From: Nemopilema nomurai
Lineage: Eukaryota; Cnidaria; Scyphozoa; Rhizostomeae; Rhizostomatidae
DNA: 64,000 bases
Assembly: GCA_003864495.1 (NCBI GenBank)
Contig: ML133401.1
Span: forward strand, 6,501,189 to 6,565,188
Reading direction: 5' to 3'
A model generated the notes under the pieces. That model ran no database searches, had not been told where the DNA came from, and worked only from the letters and a program-made list of their open reading frames with translations. Below, piece after piece: positions 56,901 to 64,000 of the stretch. Positions within the stretch are counted from its first letter, which is position 1, and every line of letters starts with the position of its first letter. A program made the translations under genes and the position numbers.

Positions 56901-59900
56901 AGTTGTGGTGGATTTTGTTTCTAGGAAAGTCGTATCAGAATCCCTGAATTCATTAGCATGTGCCAGAGGTTCGCTTCAATTGCCCTTTTTGCCACCAGTC
57001 ACTTCCCCCATCAAAACTCTTGCCATGGAAAGTGTGATTGAAATTAATACATGAAAATCATCGCGTCGCTTCCCGTAGCTTTATTTAACAATGCTAGAAT
57101 CCCCCATGTATGAAAATAGGCCTTCGCTGTAATCGAGTTAATTATTAGCAGATCAATTTAAGCTTTTTGCAACTATTCATATCTAATTGGTATTGTACGT
57201 GTTATGTAGAGGGAGAGCATGATATTATTTAAGAGATTTCTCATAGAGACTGTGAAGAAATTTGAAAAGAGCAGAACCCTTTCGAAAATCACACCGATTT
57301 AAGACACGTTTTGATCCTTGCTGTTTGCTAACATTTCAAGATATATTTATGGTTGCACGATTCAATATTCAGATGCAGAAACTGTCCCTACACGTTACAG
57401 GAAAAACTAAAAACTTAACGACAAAGCGACACGATTTTCTGGTTCGAAAGATTGCAACAATATTCACAATTGTGGGGCTTTTTATTAAACTTTAATTTCC
57501 GGTCGATTGGCTGTCGTGAAAGGCAGAAAAAATGGACAACCATAGCCAGGATGGGCGTTCACGATCAAATGGCCGAGGAAAAGGGGCATAAATTGTCAGT
57601 TAATAATGTTTTGTGTGTTCGGTTTTGAAAGGTGCCTTTAAGAAGAAGAGAAGGGACTGATGATGCTATTTATAGGGCTCCTTGCTGCATTCGATTTCAT
57701 GTTGTGTCTAGCGCTCTAAATTTCCCAGAGATCCCTGCTACCATACTAGGTTTACTGTTACGATGGTAATTCCAGAGTAAGCCGTCTATTTGTGACAAAG
57801 TCAGGTGTGCCCCTGTACTTCCATAAACATTAGTTTGTAGGCGAACGAGAAGATTAAACGAATTAAAGGATGAGCGTGCCTAATCATAATAACTTTGATA
57901 AAGGAACCCAAAAAGCCATGAATATACGTTTCTATTTTTAAAATTCACTGAAAAATGTATGTTGTCAATAGAATAGAAAGTAACAAAATGAGAGGGATGT
58001 GATGATAGCTATCAGCAATCACGATCACCCAATCATAACAAATCATCTTCAGTAGAGAGATCAACCAGTGTGGTTTGTTCACCAATGATAAATATCTTTC
58101 ACCTATCAATTGCAATCACGACAGTGCGAAGCAACCATGGATCATTAACAATGTTTTCAATGTCCTGATTGTCAAATACAGCAGATCGAAATAACCTACG
58201 ATTTAGGCAACAAAGGTCCATAATTCTCTCTTTGCTTCTTGTTTGATACCTTTTGAAAGACGCTTGCTACTATGTCATTTTATTTCATTTTGTGTTGTGA
58301 AACCACATAAAGCAAGGCACCCACGCACGTAAATCAATGAATTCGCTTATGTTCTTGATAAGAAAGATTTTTATTGTGCTACCAGAACCTCTTTGGTCAA
58401 AGCAAAGCAAGCGTAAATAACCTGTAAAAATATTTACTTTCGAAAATATCCTAACGGCAGGCTGATAAACTCGCTCTCCTTTGCTTGTTTTGGGATACCT
58501 CCTCGCAGGTAGATATCGCTAATTTCTGGGTAAATGAACAAAGCTCGTAAAAATTCAGCAAAAGGCATGTAATGCAGGTGTGCGATAAGAATGCCGTCAT
58601 AGAAATGCGACAGCCAAGGAAGTAACTTGGCCATTTCCCTCTTCGCCTCCGTCTTTCTCTTTGTGATTCGAAACGAGAATTGCACAGAGTTTTTGTTAGG
58701 AGAGATATTGACCTACACGCCCATGGTTTTGATAGCGTCGTTGTTTTCAAGGAAAAGCGTGTTTCTAGTAGCAGCTGCCTGCAAGTGACCAGAGTGGGCA
58801 TATCCGCTTTGTGCAGCAGCGTAGAAATGTGGTCCAATCACTGTTTGCAATTATCTGTGCGACGTTCTATTAATCGCATCGAGTGAAGAGAGCACTCGTC
58901 TGTAGTAGAAGAAGGGGGATCTCGAGAGGGAGCTCAGGTCGATCGTGAATGGAGAGAGTAAGTATGTGCAAGTGTTTAAAATGAATAGTGAGAGAGATTT
59001 CATGATCGAACCAATTCAACCTGGGTGATGGTCATCTCATTTGAGCCAGTTCATCAGGTGTCTTTTGCCATACTTCCCGGGTAATCGAAATTCCTACTTC
59101 TGATAAATCAGGTTTCTTTGGAACGAATGTCCCCTGTTTTCTACCATTGTTGTCCAAAAACATTTCGGTTTTCTGTCTCAAAGAACTACTTATTAGTTGG
59201 AATCTATTATAAATTCACAACCAAGGATTTCTTCTTCCTTTCGTCGTATTTTTGTCAAAAGGAACATACGGCCGTACACTAATCTAAATTGGCGAGGGAA
59301 ACTGGGGTATCAAAATCCATAGCTTAATCTCAAGGAGATCTGGTTTGTAGATGAAGTAACCACAACAGGAGATAAATATTTGCATGTAGGCGCCTCAATA
59401 CCTTATCTGGCATTCGCTGAAAGATGTGCACAATTTTACAAAACGTGTCCCATTTATTATGTATATTTTCTCTCTCTATCTTTTCATTTTTTATGCATTA
59501 TGTACTTTATATTCCATTTTTTACATTTCTTCGTTTCAAAAAACATATTTTGTCTTTTTAGAGTAGCTTACTTCGTGAACAGTTTTCTAAAGAAACACGG
59601 AATTATACTTTCAAACATCTTCACCTGTCTTTACTGGAAATTCATTCGAATTTTCCTAAATCACCAAATTCGCCATGTTTTCTACTGCGCCATGTTTGTT
59701 CTTCACGTTGTGCGGCGCGCTTTCAAACGGAGCGGTTTGTGGAGGATGTTTCCGCTTTGAAAGACCTTAATGACGATAATATAATCATCATGTTGTTATC
59801 CAAAAATAGATTCTTTCAATAAAATGAGTTTAAAATAGAGGTGGGTCTAGATACGAGGCGCCTGACATGTACCAGAGGCTGGGTAAAATGGCGTCATCGT

Positions 59901-60334
59901 CTTTTGCTTGATGAGTAGATCCGATCACACACCCTTTAAGTTCAAGAATGCCAGTAAATCTCAACCAACCCTGGGTATGATTTAACCTTTGAGCGGACGG
60001 GAAAGTCGATCCTAGAGGGACCAGAGGCCAGTCTGGTTCGCAGGGGCACATAACTTGCTATTTTTAAAACTCAAACACCGGTCGGCAATCTCTTTATGCT
60101 GCATCTGTTTACATTTGTTGATATTTTCCCCGATTTTTCCCGACATCTTGTTATCTCTTCGCCTTTCTTATTAATACGCGATTTTCTCACTAATCCTTAT
60201 CTGCCTGAACTTGCAACTCCACTGGTCTGACTTTCTGCCCCAAATCTCAATGCACCAAATTTCTGTCTAGGCCATTTTACTTTATAGAATTTTCAAGCAA
60301 ATTACCCTGGTTTGTCATCTTCTCCCTTACCCAG
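50975..60334. other. Nine-kilobase region without a supported gene
   Basis: I could not build any exon chain here. Open frames of 60-128 codons occur on both strands; none shows a domain, and most have low-complexity or hydrophobic composition typical of AT-rich non-coding DNA. The minus-strand frame 58685-58434 (83 codons, containing LLPWLSHFYDG and PEISDIYLRGG) is the most protein-like but matches nothing I know. The first exons of the gene at the right edge could lie in the last 2 kb, for example around the ATG at 58950 followed by a GTAAGT donor. Confidence 0.4.
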
Positions 60335-63300
60335 AGGACGGACTTGTGCATGAAATAGTACGAGGCCCCAGCAACAAGGTTAGACTTGAAATGTCCGTTT
60401 TTTGCTCATCCAGGATACTACATACTCCAATGATTTTGGTGTTTCGATGTCCAGACTTCGAGACCAACTATTCCAGGTGAGTAAGGCTTTTCTGAAAAGC
60501 ATTCTTAAAAACCAAAGTACGTTGACAATTCTTTGAGCACATATCGATGTCAAATACTCGCAATTTTCATAGTGGACAAGAAATTTTACTTCTAAATTCT
60601 ACACATGTTTTTATATGTAATCAAATTTCATGCCATACTTTTCTCTAGATGTGTGATGTTTTTGAGTACATTGTGAAACTGGATGATGCCAAAGAATCCA
60701 GAATTTATGGCAGAGACGTGCTTAACACAACGGCAAAAAGAATTTTGGACTTGGTGAGACAGTAGTTTTTAATCGAGAATGCCATTGATAGCTCTGACGC
60801 CCATTCTCTAAAAATTAATGTCAGAGTAAGCAACTCAAAAGCATGTTGTGGCCATATTTATTGTCTTTCCAACAACGCAACTGCTGTTTTAAACAACTTT
60901 TACTTAATGCCACCTGAAAAGCTGATCTTTTTAAAGTGCATTTAATTGACTCGTCTCTGAAATCTAGATTTGCTGTTAAGGCGTAAAATTGATTTTCTAG
61001 CACACATTCATTTTCACAAGGTAACAAAAGACCTTTTTCGCATTTTAGCAATCTGATAACGTTCGATTTAAAAAACTGTTTAGGGAGACTTTTCTATTTG
61101 AAGACACTAATCCTAACATCTTCAATGACAGGAAGCCGAATTTCTAGGCTCATTGGTGGAAAACCTCAAGGTATGTTCAGTGAAATCTGAAATTTTAGCA
61201 TGAAGGGCGTTCCATTAGGATTCTGTTTTTATTTGGCTCGTATAGTTCAATTCACGAGTCACGTCTTTCCTTTTCGGCATCAGCATGAATGGCAAGCATT
61301 AATAATCAAGCATTTGAATATTTGTTCCTTTTCAAGGATGTAATACTAAATGAAAGGGTGCCTTTGCCTAAAGTGCTTTGGAAGCTATCTAACGTATGTT
61401 TTTACTAGTTTAACTTTTCACCGACAATATTATTTTTCACTTTTGTTGAACATTTTACAATGACTCGAAGTTTAATGATGACCTTGCATTTCAGAACATG
61501 CCTGAGCCAGCCTTGCCTGCTGAAGTGGACCAGGGCAGCGTCCCCGATACAGGTATGCACCCGGTTTCAGATGTCAGATACCGCAAATCCTTGAATTAGC
61601 CCTGAATCCTGATATTTTTGGATGGGAGGCTCATTTGAAGAGGGGGGGTTATTTGAGGGGGGCTTATAAAATTACCCGAAGCATGCCACATAAAAAGATA
61701 ATTTTTGAAATTTCTTTCTTTTCATAATATAAAAATATCTAAGTATAAGGTAACATTTCATTAAATTATCAACAAAAATATAAATATTTGTGGTAATTCA
61801 CTAAAATGCCAAAGGCAACCTCAGGAGGGGCTTATTCGAGGGCTTAATCGAGGGGGGGGGCTTTTTCGAGGGGGAGCCAATTCGAGGATTTACGGTAGTT
61901 GTGCAGATTGCTAGTAGATTTTTCAAATAATGGATGAAAGAATACTTCCTAAAGATGTGATCTCTTGCTCAATATCTTGACTCTGAGACGTGGCCGATTC
62001 ACAAAAGAACTTAGGCTCACCTCTCCCCAGAAATAAGACTTATTTTTCTCATCCATATTTTTCCAAGATCTCACCTCAATATGAAAAATTATTATAATTT
62101 TTGGCATTAAATGCATCTTTGCATTGTTTTGATGCATTCAACTCTTGAAATTTTTAACTAAAAACTCATCAACGGTTGTAACATGCATTTGGGAATCTGT
62201 AAAACATAATTTGCTCTCTAAAAATTCAACCGGCACATGTAGAGAACTGCTTCTGAGAAATCTAACTTGATTTTGTTCCCATCCTCACAGTTATTGTCTA
62301 TGCGAAGTTGACACGAGCCATCTTGGATGAAATCAAAGACTTTAAAAGGGACATCATTTACGAACTAAGAGTTTGTTTATTTTTTCTGTCACTTATTAAA
62401 ATCCACTAGTAAACCACTTTTTTATCTTTTCCAATTGTATCTATTAACCAAATGTCTTTATGAATGCTACGAATCTTTCCTTGGATTTTTAAGGTTTTAC
62501 AGACATACGGGAGTAAGTGCTTGGGTCTGTTCCACATAGTTTCACAGTTTATCCGACGCAATGTCTTTAACTGTGCGCTTGACAGTGATATTAAACGGTT
62601 CTTTTCAATTTGTTAGCTTGGAAAATATAGCATTTATGTATGATTACTTTTGGTGGAATTTTTTTGTCATCATGCCATATGGATAACTCTGACTCGAAGA
62701 TCTTCTTGCACATTAATTTTGTAGGAGAAAACAAAAGCTGAGAAGAAATTGTCAGCTGAAAATATTGCTTTACGAGGTAATATATGGAGAAAAGAGCATG
62801 TATATTTGGGGTAGGGGGCTTATAGGGGAGCCACCTACCAATTTGTGAAGATGTTATATCTTTACATTTAATCTAGAAATGTCTTACTTGACAATTGTCT
62901 ATATTATGCAAGTTCTTCATTTCTTACGAGATACTTACAGCTTACCTTTATCACACCACAGAAATGTTAGGATTCATCAGAAGAGCTTGCTAATCTTAGC
63001 CAGAATTTAAGGACTCAAATCTGCACTCTACTCCATTTTTAGTCCAATACAATCCGAATATTTTTTGTATCAACTTCTTGTCCGTTTTCTCGTTAGTTGA
63101 TCTACAGCGGGAACAAGCTGAATCGATACAACACAGGCAAAAGTTAGTTTCTTTCAGACGTCTTTGAATATGTCCTGATTTATTTTAATTTGCTGTTTGC
63201 TTTTTGAAAATATTTCTCCTTTCAATCTTATGTCTCTAAATGGGGGTGACAGAACGTGGACGAGAGAGGGGTGCAAGAGAAGAGAGGAGAGTATCAAGGG

Positions 63301-63855
63301 GTGATTCTTAATGTCATTGTATAAAGTTGTGTTCTTGTGCTCTAAAAATCATCATGCATCTTCTAGTCACGGATACGCAATAGCCGAGAAGAATACTGCA
63401 CATGCCACTTGTCGAAAACTGGAAGAGCAGTTGGAGGAAAGAGCAAAAGTTATAAAGCAGTAAGTAAGATGAATCTTCTCATTCCTCAGTTCACGAACTA
63501 GAGATTCGCAATGTTTCTCAGCCACTCTCGGTTGCTTGTGCCAGTAACTTCAGTAGCCCAAATTAGTAAGCGTATTTAGCTAGAAGGCCCACTCGTATCA
63601 CTTTGCCCCGCTGTGGTCTAGATTAGGCTGGTTGTTGTTGTGATAGTTCTATAATAATCATCATGCCCCATGATTCCATCATTGACAATCAACTAAACAA
63701 TAACAACCATCGCGATGTTCTTTTCTAGATTACAGAGAGACGGCACGATCGCACTTTGGAAAAGGGAGAAGCAGAAAATCGTGAGCAACATAAACGAAAG
63801 GTGTGGAGAGACAAATCTGCTTTCTCATTTGCCGACGATGCAGTTCTTTTTATGA
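60335..63855 (+). CDS. Unrecognised helical/coiled-coil protein, 5' end not identified
   Basis: A consistent exon chain: 60335-60378, 60414-60476, 60649-60753, 61132-61170, 61337-61393, 61495-61552, 62291-62370, 62725-62776, 63097-63142, 63367-63459 and 63729-63855, all GT-AG and in phase, about 254 codons to TGA at 63853. The first exon enters in mid-codon, so more lies upstream. The N-terminal part (SMSRLRDQLFQMCDVFEYIV, then AEFLGSLVENLKDVI) is helical and not repetitive. A short Pro-rich link (NMPEPALPAEVD) follows, then a charged heptad-like coiled coil (REKTKAEKKLSAENIALR, RKLEEQLEERAKVIKQLQRD). The last exon could instead splice at the weak GTGTGG donor at 63801 and continue beyond the window. 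I do not recognise the family. Confidence 0.7.
61579..61897. mobile_element. MITE-like element, copy 2
   Basis: A 319-bp relative of the element at 27642-27984, in the intron after the exon ending at 61552. The 3' end AATTCGAGGATTTACGGTA is identical to copy 1; the 5' end TACCGCAAATCCTTGAATT has two changes. The core words GCCACATAAAAA, TTTCTTTCTTTTCATAATAT and CACTAAAATGCCAAAGGCAACC are shared. TA flanks both ends, as expected for a mariner-type target site. No coding capacity. Confidence 0.85.
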
Positions 63856-64000
63856 GAATTTGCTTTGCACAAGCCGCTTCAATACTGTTGCTTCGTCCGT
63901 TTATTACAGTTTATGTTTGTAAGCCAGCCATTGTTTCCTTTATTTCACCTGCTCAATGCACAGCAATAAGTACTGAACGACTTTATCCATGTTGAAGTAA

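Noticed and set aside
59380..59760. 126-codon frame with several hydrophobic stretches, resembling a membrane protein
   Set aside because: The composition is Phe/Ile/Tyr from AT-rich DNA, there are no conserved motifs, and no partner exons or promoter context.
62494..62515. Possible micro-exon (VLQTYG) between the exons at 62291 and 62725
   Set aside because: The flanking exons already join in phase 0 without it, and its insertion would shift the following frame into a stop.

Overview
The window looks like animal nuclear DNA, most probably from an anthozoan cnidarian (coral or sea anemone). It is AT-rich and intron-dense, with GT-AG introns and genes of metazoan type: a SHIP-type inositol 5-phosphatase, SLC19 vitamin carrier, cAMP-receptor-like GPCR and a universal stress protein (USP) pair of the kind kept by cnidarians but lost from vertebrates. 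There are no operons or ribosome binding sites. The phylum is an inference. All exon models were built by hand from reading frame, splice signals, intron phase and remembered family motifs; no search was run.

Layout. (1) 1-4012: mostly unassigned, with short repeats. (2) 4013-11734: two USP genes head to head (minus strand 7614-4013, plus strand 9662-11734), each with four coding exons and the same intron phases. (3) 14938-37278: a long plus-strand gene of at least 36 coding exons for an SH2 - inositol 5-phosphatase - C2-like - proline-rich - SAM protein, the SHIP2/INPPL1 architecture. Its introns hold a tRNA-Met(CAT) gene, a MITE-like element and a 600-bp polypyrimidine minisatellite. (4) 38849-45263: a 14-exon gene for a 326-residue seven-transmembrane receptor of the cAMP-receptor-like (Dictyostelium cAR) family. 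(5) 47254-49240: a three-exon SLC19 (thiamine/folate carrier) gene with a tRNA-derived SINE in its first intron. (6) 49895-50974: a single-exon alpha/beta hydrolase of the hormone-sensitive-lipase-like family. (7) 50975-60334: about 9 kb with no gene I can support. (8) 60335-63855: the 3' part of an unrecognised helical, coiled-coil gene carrying a second copy of the MITE.

Functionally the genes are a mixed eukaryotic neighbourhood, not a pathway. SHIP would remove the 5-phosphate of PI(3,4,5)P3 downstream of tyrosine-kinase signalling, the GPCR is a plasma-membrane sensor, SLC19 is a vitamin carrier, the USPs are small nucleotide-binding stress proteins and the hydrolase is a putative esterase. 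I found no CRISPR array, prokaryotic element, viral gene or intact transposase. The most notable points are the SHIP2 domain order with a substituted catalytic-motif cysteine, the class-E-like receptor in an animal genome, the inverted USP pair, two MITEs with matching terminal repeats and TA target sites, and the unidentified gene at the right edge.
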